From Methylobacterium sp. E-066 (GTDB lineage Bacteria > Pseudomonadota > Alphaproteobacteria > Rhizobiales > Beijerinckiaceae): 64,000 bases of DNA. The stretch lies in NCBI RefSeq assembly GCF_022829635.1, contig NZ_JAKSYO010000050.1:51031-115030 (forward strand). Direction: 5' to 3'. A program made the translations under genes and the position numbers. Positions within the stretch are counted from its first letter, which is position 1. Each line of letters begins with the position of its first letter. Shown here one piece after another: positions 17,987-25,020 of this stretch. The notes below the pieces were generated by a model that was not told the origin of the DNA, made no database searches, and saw nothing but the letters and a program-made list of their open reading frames with translations.

Positions 17987-18859
17987 ATGGTCGATTGGCA
18001 GGACCTCCACCACTTCGCGGTGCTCGCCCGGGCCGGCTCGCTCTCGGCCGCGGCGCGGGACCTCGGCGTCGATCACGCGACGATCGGCCGACGGGTGGCG
18101 TCCCTCGAGGACGCCCTAGCGCTGCGGCTGATCGAGCGCCTGCCCCGCCGGGTGACGCTGACCCCGGAGGGGATTGCCATCGCGGCCCTGGCCGCCGAGA
18201 TGGCCGGGACCGTGCAGGCGATCGAGCGGCGCGCCCGGGGCTACGCGGCGTCGCCGGTCGCGACGGTCCGGATCAGCGCGCCGCCCGCCTTGGCAGCCCG
18301 TCTCATCGCCCCGCAGGTCGCAAGCTTCCACCGCGCGCATCCCGGCATCACCCTGGTCCTGTCCGGCGCCGCCCGGATCGCGGCGCTCGACCGCGGGGAG
18401 GCCGAGATCGCCGTGCGGCTGACCCGCCCCGACGACCCGGATCTCCTGATCCGCCGGATCGGCGTGATGCGGTTCGGGCTCTACGCGACCCCGGACCAAG
18501 CGGCGAAGCCCGCGGCGGACTGGACGTTCATCGGCTACGATTCCGCCCTGGAGCATGTCCCCCAGCAGGCCTGGCTGCGGACCCTGCTGGCGGGCCGGCC
18601 GATCGTGTTCCAGGCCAGCGACCTGTTCGGCCAGCAGGAGGCGGCCCGGGCCGGCCTCGGCGCCGTCGTCCTGCCCCGTTTCCTCGGGAACGGCGATGCG
18701 GCGCTCATCCGCCTCCCAGTCGAGCCAAAGCCGCCGCCCCGGGATGTCTGGCTCGTGACCTATCCTGACCTGAAGCGCTCGCCGGTGATCCGCGCGGCGC
18801 TGGCGTTTCTAGTCTGGGTGATCGCCCTCGGATGCCCGGTCGCTTCGCCAGTGGAGTAG
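17987..18859 (+). CDS. LysR-family transcriptional regulator
   Basis: A 290-residue DNA-binding protein with an N-terminal winged helix-turn-helix (DLHHFAVLARAGSLSAAARD, ~5-24; IGRRVASLEDAL) and a C-terminal effector domain (~90-290) starting RISAPPALAARLIAP. ATG 17987 gives the standard LysR length; an upstream GTG (17939) adds 16 unlikely residues. It is divergent from the quinone reductase and probably regulates it, as is usual for LysR pairs. Effector unknown. Confidence 0.88.
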   Translation: MVDWQDLHHFAVLARAGSLSAAARDLGVDHATIGRRVASLEDALALRLIERLPRRVTLTPEGIAIAALAAEMAGTVQAIERRARGYAASPVATVRISAPPALAARLIAPQVASFHRAHPGITLVLSGAARIAALDRGEAEIAVRLTRPDDPDLLIRRIGVMRFGLYATPDQAAKPAADWTFIGYDSALEHVPQQAWLRTLLAGRPIVFQASDLFGQQEAARAGLGAVVLPRFLGNGDAALIRLPVEPKPPPRDVWLVTYPDLKRSPVIRAALAFLVWVIALGCPVASPVE

Positions 18860-18875
18860 ATCGGGACGTCGCGCT

Positions 18876-19223
18876 TCAGAACGCGGCCTCGCCATAGCCG
18901 AGCGGCGTGACGCGGAAGACGAACCGGATCTCGGCCTCGGCATCCGGCAGCGCCAGGGTGCTGACCGGCCCGGTGACGATCTTGCCGTCCCCTTCCGACC
19001 GCGCGGCGTAGCGGCCTCGGCGGCCGAGCGCGGCCAGGGCGCACAGGACGTGCCGGGCCGCGCGGGGGCACCAGGCGCCGTTCTCGCGGAGCCAGAGGGT
19101 TTCATCCGCGGGCCATAGTCGGACGGGGTGCCGCGCGTCGTCCCGCACGGGGGCTGCCGGCTTTCGGAAGGAGAGGATCCCAAGCCGAAGACCGATCGCG
19201 TCGCGGACGATTCGAGGCGTCAC
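18876..19223 (-). CDS. Hypothetical protein translationally coupled to SGNH hydrolase
   Basis: A 115-residue protein starting at a GTG that overlaps the stop of the SGNH hydrolase gene (GTGA). Its sequence (LRLGILSFRKPAAP, LWPADETLWLRENGAWCPRAA, RFVFRVTPLGYGEAAF) reads as a globular domain with three Trp/Phe-rich strands and is unlike random high-GC translation. No family recognised. The overlap suggests that it is made together with the hydrolase. It is convergent with the LysR gene. Confidence 0.6.
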   Translation of the reverse strand: MTPRIVRDAIGLRLGILSFRKPAAPVRDDARHPVRLWPADETLWLRENGAWCPRAARHVLCALAALGRRGRYAARSEGDGKIVTGPVSTLALPDAEAEIRFVFRVTPLGYGEAAF

Positions 19224-19954
19224 GAGCGGACGCCCCAAGCCGCGGCGTGGAGCGCCCGGAGGCTGCCCGCCGGGATCGCCGGACGGACCCGGGGCGCGGG
19301 TGCGACCGGACCGATGGCGACCAGCCGGACCAGCTCGGCAGCGAGCCCGGTATAATCCGCGAGGTGCACGCCGTCCGGATGGAGACCCGTGCGGGCGAGC
19401 CCCGAATCCTCGTCGCGCAGGGCCGCGAACGGGTCGAAGAAGCTGTGGCCGCCCGCGCGGCAGAGCGCTTCGAGGCGGTCCGAGAAGGCCGCGACGGCGG
19501 CGGGATCCCGGCCCGTCGCCCAGGCGCCGATCGGCGGGATCGCGGCCACGAAGACCTGCGCCGACCAGACCTCCAGGATCCGCAGGATGCGCCGGACCTC
19601 GGCCTCGAACCGGCGCTCGGTGGAGGCCCGCTCCGGGTGCCGCCAGCGCAGGATGTCGTTGGTGCCGATGATCAGCACCGAGGCCGCGCAGCGAACCGGG
19701 GCCCGCAAGTCCGCGAGATGGGCCGCGCAATCGGCCGCAATGCTGCCGCCGATGCCGAGATTGATGCAGGGCCGGCCGCCGAAATCCGGCGTCCCGAGGA
19801 ACTCGACATGCGAGTTGCCGGCCAGGATCACGCTCTCCGGCGCAGCCTTGCGGAGCGACGCGCGCAGGGCCGGCCCACGCTCGGCCAAGCGGTTTCGGAC
19901 GCACCGCCCATGCCGCCAATGCCGGGCGGCCGTCGCGATCCAGGGTGCGTGCAT
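19220..19954 (-). CDS. SGNH/GDSL-type hydrolase
   Basis: A 244-residue hydrolase. SGNH blocks are visible: ILAGNSHVEFLG (block I, with GNSH in place of GDSL, ~42-53), GIGGS (block II glycine), IIGTNDILRW (block III asparagine) and the C-terminal LHPDGVHLADYTG with the Asp-x-x-His dyad. The family hydrolyses esters of lipids or acylated sugars. No clear signal peptide, so probably cytoplasmic. It is the first gene of a two-gene unit. Confidence 0.78.
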   Translation of the reverse strand: MHAPWIATAARHWRHGRCVRNRLAERGPALRASLRKAAPESVILAGNSHVEFLGTPDFGGRPCINLGIGGSIAADCAAHLADLRAPVRCAASVLIIGTNDILRWRHPERASTERRFEAEVRRILRILEVWSAQVFVAAIPPIGAWATGRDPAAVAAFSDRLEALCRAGGHSFFDPFAALRDEDSGLARTGLHPDGVHLADYTGLAAELVRLVAIGPVAPAPRVRPAIPAGSLRALHAAAWGVRS

Positions 19955-20256
19955 GGCGGTCCCGAACAGGCATGAGGGATCGGTCGCGCCCGGGGCTGCC
20001 CGGGCGCGGGGATGCGGCGTGAACCGTGTCGAGACCGTGCCGCCGGCCAGATGTCCTGGTGTTACGGCCGCAGAAACACGTGTTTACTTTCGATCATCGG
20101 CTGCATGGCAAGCAGAACTCGGCATAACAGCGGGCAATGACTTCGTCCTGCATATGTGGGAATTTTTCACACGTCAACGGCTCAGCTGTCGGAACGGCCT
20201 TCCGGACTTCACGATCCCGCGCTACGCCGGGGCTCCGACGAGCGGGGGGAGCCAGG
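19955..20256. other. Divergent intergenic region
   Basis: About 300 bases between the SGNH hydrolase (-) and SDR (+) genes. It contains the 12-base palindrome at 20074-20085 and an AT-richer part (20080-20180) that presumably contains promoters. No small gene is supported. Confidence 0.45.
20074..20085. promoter_or_regulatory. Perfect palindrome, possible operator
   Basis: AAACACGTGTTT is a perfect 12-base palindrome in the divergent spacer, about 170 bases before the SDR start. It looks like a dimeric regulator site; the protein is unknown. Confidence 0.35.
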
Positions 20257-21021
20257 ATGATCAAGGATCGCGTCTACATCGTCACCGGCGCGGGCTCGGG
20301 GCTGGGCGCCGCGGTGGCGCGCAGCCTCGTGGCTGCGGGTGCCAGCGTCGTGGTGGCCGACATCGCCCGGGAGGCCGGGGCCGGGGTGGCGGCGGAACTC
20401 GGCGCGCAGGCGCGCTTCGCGGCCACCGACGTCACCAGCGAGGCGGACGGTCAGGCGGCGGTCCAGGCGGCGCTGGACGCGTTCGGGCACCTGCACGGGC
20501 TCGTCAACTGCGCCGGGATCGCGCCGGGCGAGAAGGTGGTCGGCCGCGACGGTCCGCACCGGCTCGACAGCTTCGCCCGGGCGGTGTCGGTCAACCTGAT
20601 CGGCACGTTCAACATGATCCGGCTGGCCGCCGCGGCGATCGCCCGGGAGGCGCCGGACGCGGAAGGCGCCCGGGGCGTGATCGTCAACACCGCGTCGATC
20701 GCGGCCTTCGACGGCCAGATCGGGCAGGCGGCCTACGCGGCCTCGAAGGGCGGCGTCGTTTCCATGACTCTGCCGATCGCCCGGGAGCTGGCCCGGAACG
20801 GCATCCGGGTCGTCACCATCGCGCCGGGCATCTTCGAGACGCCCATGATGGCGGGGATGCCGCAGGAGGTGCAGGACGCGCTGGGCCAGAGCGTCCCGTT
20901 CCCGCCGCGCTTGGGCCGCCCATCGGAATACGCCGACCTCGTCCGGCACATCTGCGAGAACCCGATGCTGAACGGCGAGACGATCCGCCTCGACGGGGCG
21001 CTGCGGATGCCGCCTCGTTGA
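20257..21021 (+). CDS. Short-chain dehydrogenase, 3-hydroxyacyl-CoA dehydrogenase type 2-like
   Basis: A 254-residue SDR with cofactor motif TGAGSGLG (~9-16), the NCAGIAP segment, catalytic Ser ([14 protein letters not shown]) and the Tyr-x-x-x-Lys pair (AAYAASKGG). The C-terminal [13 protein letters not shown] and [17 protein letters not shown] are typical of the type II 3-hydroxyacyl-CoA (HSD10-like) group, an NAD-dependent enzyme of fatty-acid or branched-chain breakdown. ATG 20257 is preceded by a GGGGGGA ribosome site; the upstream start (20137) is not supported. SDR is certain; the exact substrate is inferred. Confidence 0.85.
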   Translation: MIKDRVYIVTGAGSGLGAAVARSLVAAGASVVVADIAREAGAGVAAELGAQARFAATDVTSEADGQAAVQAALDAFGHLHGLVNCAGIAPGEKVVGRDGPHRLDSFARAVSVNLIGTFNMIRLAAAAIAREAPDAEGARGVIVNTASIAAFDGQIGQAAYAASKGGVVSMTLPIARELARNGIRVVTIAPGIFETPMMAGMPQEVQDALGQSVPFPPRLGRPSEYADLVRHICENPMLNGETIRLDGALRMPPR

Positions 21022-21072
21022 GTGCAGTTCAGGCCTGTCCGCCGAGCCGGTCCTTGTCACTCGGACGCGACG

Positions 21073-21091
21073 CACGTATATTTTCACGTAT
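21073..21091 (+). promoter_or_regulatory. Direct repeats upstream of the toxin-antitoxin pair
   Basis: CACGTAT occurs at 21073-21079 and 21085-21091, 12 bases apart (about one helical turn), just upstream of the antitoxin start at 21112. Such spacing suits cooperative binding by the AbrB-like antitoxin for autoregulation; this is inference. Confidence 0.4.
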
Positions 21092-21111
21092 CACGAGGCC
21101 GGGAGGCGGGG

Positions 21112-21474
21112 ATGCGTCGAGCCGAGTTCAAGGGGTCGATCACGACGACAGGACGCTCCGAGGCGCTGCGACTCGATAAGGCGCTGTTCAAGGCGCACCC
21201 GGAGTTTCGACAGAAGGCGAAGATCCGGGCTCACGTCATCGGCCCGGGAACGATGCTCGTCACCCTCGACCCCGACACGCCGACGCCGGAGGTCGAGACG
21301 GTGGAGCGTGACCCCGTCGTGTCGGCCTACCTCGCGTTCCTGGAGCGGGATATGACGGCGCATCCCGAGCGGCTGCAGCCGTTCACCGAGGACGAGTTCG
21401 CGCGTCTGGAGACCCTGACCGGAGACGTGACCGTGTCCGACGACGACGTGATCCCGGACGACGTCACGCTGTGA
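21112..21474 (+). CDS. prlF: PrlF-family antitoxin
   Basis: A 120-residue protein with an N-terminal AbrB/SpoVT-like swapped-hairpin pattern (FKGSITTTGRSEALRLDKALF) and an acidic C-terminus (TVSDDDVIPDD) suited to covering a basic toxin. It matches the PrlF (SohA) antitoxin group and sits immediately before a YhaV toxin, overlapping it as GTGA. ATG 21112 is preceded by a purine-rich ribosome site (gaggcgggg). It should neutralise YhaV and repress the operon. Confidence 0.85.
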   Translation: MRRAEFKGSITTTGRSEALRLDKALFKAHPEFRQKAKIRAHVIGPGTMLVTLDPDTPTPEVETVERDPVVSAYLAFLERDMTAHPERLQPFTEDEFARLETLTGDVTVSDDDVIPDDVTL

Positions 21475-21962
21475 CGCCGCCGCTGAGGCGCTTCGCCGAG
21501 CGCAACGGCTGGAGGCTCTATCGGGCGAGCGCCTTCATGGCGAGCCTCGCCCCCCTCACCGCCGAGGTCGCGCGCTTGGCGGAGGCGGACCCGAGCAGCT
21601 ACGCAGCGCACCCGAAAGCCAAGCTCCTGGCCCGCATTCGTCAGCTCATCGTCGACGAGATTCCGCGCGATCCGAACGCGCGCGCCTATGCACTCGGCAA
21701 CACGCTCGGGCCCGAGCATCGACACTGGCGACGGGCAAAGTTCCTGCAGCGATTCCGGCTTTTCTTCCGCTTCGACAGCGCGAGCCGCATCATCGTCTAC
21801 GCCTGGGTCAACGACGAAAACACCTTGCGGAAGGCCGGCTCGCGCAGCGACCCTTACACGGTGTTCGCGCAGCGCCTGAACGCCGGCGATCCGCCCGACG
21901 ATTGGGACGACCTGCTCGCGGATGCCAGCAAAGCCGAAACCAGGGCGCAGGACGCATCCTGA
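21471..21962 (+). CDS. yhaV: YhaV-family toxin (RelE-superfamily ribonuclease)
   Basis: A 163-residue protein whose segments NGWRLYRASAFMASLAPL, RAKFLQRFRLFFRF, YAWVNDENTLRKAGSRSDPY and GDPPDDWDDLL match E. coli YhaV, a ribosome-dependent or free mRNA endonuclease of the PrlF-YhaV type II system. The GTG start overlaps the antitoxin stop, the normal order for this pair. About ten extra C-terminal residues follow the family core. The system appears intact, with no frameshift. Confidence 0.88.
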   Translation: MTPPLRRFAERNGWRLYRASAFMASLAPLTAEVARLAEADPSSYAAHPKAKLLARIRQLIVDEIPRDPNARAYALGNTLGPEHRHWRRAKFLQRFRLFFRFDSASRIIVYAWVNDENTLRKAGSRSDPYTVFAQRLNAGDPPDDWDDLLADASKAETRAQDAS

Positions 21963-22028
21963 ACGGTCCGAGCGCGTCGAATCGAGGACTTGGCGGCGAG
22001 CCCGATTGCAACGCGATCGGCAACGGCC

Positions 22029-22277
22029 CTAGCCGATCGAGACGCTGGTCAAGAGTTCGGCGGCCCGACGTACCTCGGTGACGATCAGCTCCTCGCTCGG
22101 CCCCTCGATTGGCATGTCGGACAGGATCGCGGCGACGTCGCACTTCACGTCCTCGCGAATCTCCGGGTTCTCCTCTGACAGGCGCCCGATCAGCACGCCC
22201 AGGACGATCTCCAGGGCGGAGAGCTTCGCGTGCACGCGGGTGAAGTCGTCCAGCGGTTCCGGCTCGTTCGCGTTCAT
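22029..22277 (-). CDS. Small hypothetical protein downstream of the aminotransferase
   Basis: An 82-residue acidic protein (starts MNANEPEPLDDFTRVHAKLSA) predicted to be mostly helical. It lies 35 bases after the aminotransferase gene on the same strand and is convergent with the toxin gene. ATG 22277 is preceded by GGAGCAA. No family recognised and no signal or membrane segment seen. Confidence 0.65.
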   Translation of the reverse strand: MNANEPEPLDDFTRVHAKLSALEIVLGVLIGRLSEENPEIREDVKCDVAAILSDMPIEGPSEELIVTEVRRAAELLTSVSIG

Positions 22278-22312
22278 GGCTTGCTCCGTGGGGTGGGCGG
22301 CGCGCTGGCCGG

Positions 22313-23578
22313 TCAGGCGGCCGCGCGCTCGGTCCAGGCGGCCAGCGCCGCTTCGACGCCGGCGCCCGGCGGGACGGAAAACCCTTCCGCCCGCAGGACC
22401 GCCTCCAGGGCGCCCAGGGTGATCAGCACCTTGTGCTTGCGGGCATTGTAGCCCATCGCGCCGATCCGCCAGACCTTGCCGGCCAGCGGCCCGAAGGCGG
22501 TGCCGATCTCGATCTCGAAATCCTCCCGCATCCGCCGCCGCACCGCCTCGCCGTCGATCCCGTCCGGGATGTAGAGCGCGGTGACATTGGTCATCCGGTA
22601 GCGGTCGTCGCCGAACACGGTGAGCCCCATCGCACGGATGCCGGCCGCGACCGCGCCCCCGGCGGCCGCGTGCCGACGGTAGCAGGCCTCCAGCCCCTCG
22701 CCCAGCAGCACCCGGGCGCATTCCCGGGCGCCGTACAGCATGGTGGTCGCCTCGGTGTGGTGGTTCAGGCGCTTCTCCGACCAGTAATCCATGATCATGG
22801 CGAGGTCGAAATAGTTGGAGCCGATCCGGGCGCCTAAGCCGTCGTCGATATCGTCCCGGCGGATGCCGTGCTCGACGTGGCGCCGGGAGAAAATCCGCTC
22901 GGCGGCCGCCGGCGAGACGGTGATCGGCGCCGAGCCCGAGGGGCCGCCGAGGCATTTCTGCAGGCCGCCGGTGACCACGTCGACGCCCCAGCGGTCGGAG
23001 GCGATCGCCATGCCCCCGATGGTCGCGGTGGCGTCGACATAGGAGAGGGCGCCGGCCCGGCGGCAGATCTCGCCGAGCCCTTCGAGGGGCTGGGCCATGG
23101 TGGTGGAGGTGTCGCCGTGCACGGTCGCCACGACCTTCGGGCCGAAGCGCTTGACCGCGGCGGCGATCGCCTCCAGGGGCACGACCTCGCCCCAGGGCGC
23201 GTCCACGGTCTCGACCACGGCGCCGACCCGCTCCAGGATCTCGGTGAGCAGCAGCCCGAACCGGCCGAAATTGACCACCAGCACCCGCTCGCCGGGGGCG
23301 ACTAGGCTCACCAGGGCCGCCTCGATCCCGGCCCGCGCCGTGCCGTCGACGAGGAAGGTCCAGCGGTTCTCGGTGCCGAAGATCGGGCGGTAGAGCGCCA
23401 TCACCTCGTTCATGTAGGCGGTCATCTCGGGGTCGAACTGCCCGAGCAGGTCGGCCGACATGGCGCGCAGGACGCGCGGATGGGCATTGACGGGCCCCGG
23501 CCCCATCAGGAGCCGCTGGGGCGGGTCGATCTCGCCGATCTGCTCGAGCACGGGCTGGCTTCCTTCGCTGTTGCGCAT
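22313..23578 (-). CDS. Class V aminotransferase, ureidoglycine-glyoxylate (PucG)-like
   Basis: A 421-residue PLP enzyme. LLMGPGPVNAHPRVL is the typical start of the alanine/serine/ureidoglycine-glyoxylate aminotransferase group; YVDATATIGGM carries the cofactor Asp, and VVTGGLQKCLGGPSG contains the Schiff-base lysine (in QKC). GSNYFDLAMIMDYW and NHHTEATTM are characteristic of PucG-like enzymes of purine breakdown, which use glyoxylate. ATG 23578 starts just before the conserved region; a longer start at 23623 adds 15 unlikely residues. The family is secure; choice among glyoxylate aminotransferases is inferred. Confidence 0.85.
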   Translation of the reverse strand: MRNSEGSQPVLEQIGEIDPPQRLLMGPGPVNAHPRVLRAMSADLLGQFDPEMTAYMNEVMALYRPIFGTENRWTFLVDGTARAGIEAALVSLVAPGERVLVVNFGRFGLLLTEILERVGAVVETVDAPWGEVVPLEAIAAAVKRFGPKVVATVHGDTSTTMAQPLEGLGEICRRAGALSYVDATATIGGMAIASDRWGVDVVTGGLQKCLGGPSGSAPITVSPAAAERIFSRRHVEHGIRRDDIDDGLGARIGSNYFDLAMIMDYWSEKRLNHHTEATTMLYGARECARVLLGEGLEACYRRHAAAGGAVAAGIRAMGLTVFGDDRYRMTNVTALYIPDGIDGEAVRRRMREDFEIEIGTAFGPLAGKVWRIGAMGYNARKHKVLITLGALEAVLRAEGFSVPPGAGVEAALAAWTERAAA

Positions 23579-23770
23579 TCCGGGCGGGGCGACGCAATCC
23601 GCTGGCCAGTCGCCTCCGGCCAATCACCTCCGGCCATGTCGCGGTTGGGAGCGGTGCTAGGGATCTGCGGCGCTTCGATCAAGCGGTGCGTTTTTTCCCA
23701 GGGGCGGAAACCCCTTTCGGACCTCGGCGTTTCTCGGTCCCACAACCGAACCCGCAAAGGGAAACCCGCC

Positions 23771-24316
23771 ATGATCAAACGCTTCGCCACCGCGGCCGGC
23801 CTGCTCGCGCTCTCGACGAGCTTCGCCCTGGCCCAGTCCGCCACCCAGACCGACAGCAACCTGAAGGAGTGGCAGGTGGCCAAGGTCGCCAAGGTCGGCC
23901 TCGCCCAGGCACTGACCACCGCCCAGGCGCAGGGCGACGAGAAGGGCGGCCGCGCCATCGACGCCGATTTCGAGAAGGCCGACAGCAAGAACCCGGCGCA
24001 TTACGCCATCAAGGTCGTCTACCCGAGCGGCAAGCTGGTGGAATACGGCATCAACGCCGATAGCGGCGCCCTGTACAAGACCGAGAACCAGCCGATCGAG
24101 CGCTACTTCACCCGGCTGAAGCCCGCCGACTTCCAGAACGCCAAGACCTCGCTCAAGGACGCGCTCGCCATCGCCGAGCAGAAGGCCGGCGGCGGCAAGG
24201 CCTACGAGGCCGAAGTCGAGAAGGACGGCAAGGCGGTGCAGTACGAGATCAAGGTGGCCGGCGCCGACAAGGAGCAGACGGTCAAGGTCGGCCCGGACGG
24301 GAAGGTGGTCGACTGA
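23771..24316 (+). CDS. Exported PepSY-domain protein
   Basis: A 181-residue protein with a signal peptide (cleavage near ALAQS). Two PepSY-like units follow: one around LAQALTTAQAQ...AHYAIKVVYPSGKLVEYGINADSG and one around LKDALAIAEQKAGGG...VQYEIKVAG. PepSY domains often inhibit or modulate periplasmic proteases or bind cations. ATG 23771 directly follows the leader AAACCCGCC. It is divergent from the aminotransferase gene. Role unknown beyond the fold. Confidence 0.82.
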   Translation: MIKRFATAAGLLALSTSFALAQSATQTDSNLKEWQVAKVAKVGLAQALTTAQAQGDEKGGRAIDADFEKADSKNPAHYAIKVVYPSGKLVEYGINADSGALYKTENQPIERYFTRLKPADFQNAKTSLKDALAIAEQKAGGGKAYEAEVEKDGKAVQYEIKVAGADKEQTVKVGPDGKVVD

Positions 24317-24636
24317 ACGAAGAGCGGGCTGCGACGGCACTGCGCCGCTGCGGCCCGAACGCGTGAGGAACCGCTGCGAGAAATGCTCCTGTCTCGCGAG
24401 CCTCAAGATTGCTGTCGTCCCCATCATCCACCCCGTCATCCCGGGGCCGCAAAGCGGAGCCCGGGATCCAGAAACGCCGACTTTTCAAAGTCTTGCGCCG
24501 TCGGCGGCTCTGGATTCCGGGCTCGCCTTCGGCGCCCCGGAAAGACAGGGTGGTTTATCCTGCTTCGGTAACGTCCTAAGTTTTCAGATACCCTTGCGTG
24601 ATCTCTCCAGCCTGCTCACCGCAAGGAACGCGCGCT
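24317..24636. other. Intergenic region with palindromic repeat
   Basis: About 320 bases between the PepSY and BrnA-like genes. Most is a REP-like palindrome (24434-24543); no gene is supported. Confidence 0.5.
24434..24543. repeat. REP-like interspersed palindrome
   Basis: The left arm (CCGGGGCCGCAAAGCGGAGC then CCGGGATCCAGA) is mirrored by the right arm (TCTGGATTCCGGGCTC then GCCTTCGGCGCCCCGG). This long imperfect palindrome resembles dispersed elements of alphaproteobacterial genomes. It differs from the element at 11785. Confidence 0.6.
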
Positions 24637-24918
24637 ATGGCTCGCACGTCGCCCCTGACCGATCCGGACGCCCCCATCCTGACGGATGATGCGCTGAACG
24701 AGATGCGCCCGGCGCGCGAGGTTCTGACCGCCGAGGAGTTTGCGGCCGTCTCGTCGGTCCGCAAGGCGGGACGCCCGGCATCGGCCAGTCCGAAGGTGCC
24801 AGTGACGATCCAGCTCGATCCGGCCACCGTCGACGCGTTCAAGGCGACGGGCCGCGGCTGGCAGACCCGGATGAACGCGATCCTGACCGAGGCCGTGAAG
24901 GCCGGGCGCCACGGATAA
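24637..24918 (+). CDS. BrnA-like antitoxin (orphan)
   Basis: A 93-residue protein with the BrnA pattern: acidic N-terminus containing DAPILTDDALNEMRPARE, then a C-terminal ribbon-helix-helix with VPVTIQLDPATVDAFKATGRGWQTRMNAIL. AAGGA precedes ATG 24637. BrnA normally follows a BrnT toxin gene, but no BrnT frame exists upstream (only the palindromic spacer) or downstream, so this is an orphan regulator or a remnant of a toxin-antitoxin pair. Confidence 0.75.
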   Translation: MARTSPLTDPDAPILTDDALNEMRPAREVLTAEEFAAVSSVRKAGRPASASPKVPVTIQLDPATVDAFKATGRGWQTRMNAILTEAVKAGRHG

Positions 24919-25020
24919 GCACCCCGCCGCTGCATGGTGTCGCCCCACCGCCCGGACGCGGAGCCGGGCGGTCGCCTCGGCGATTGCTCCCGGATGAGAC
25001 CGCGGATCGGGAGCGCGAAC

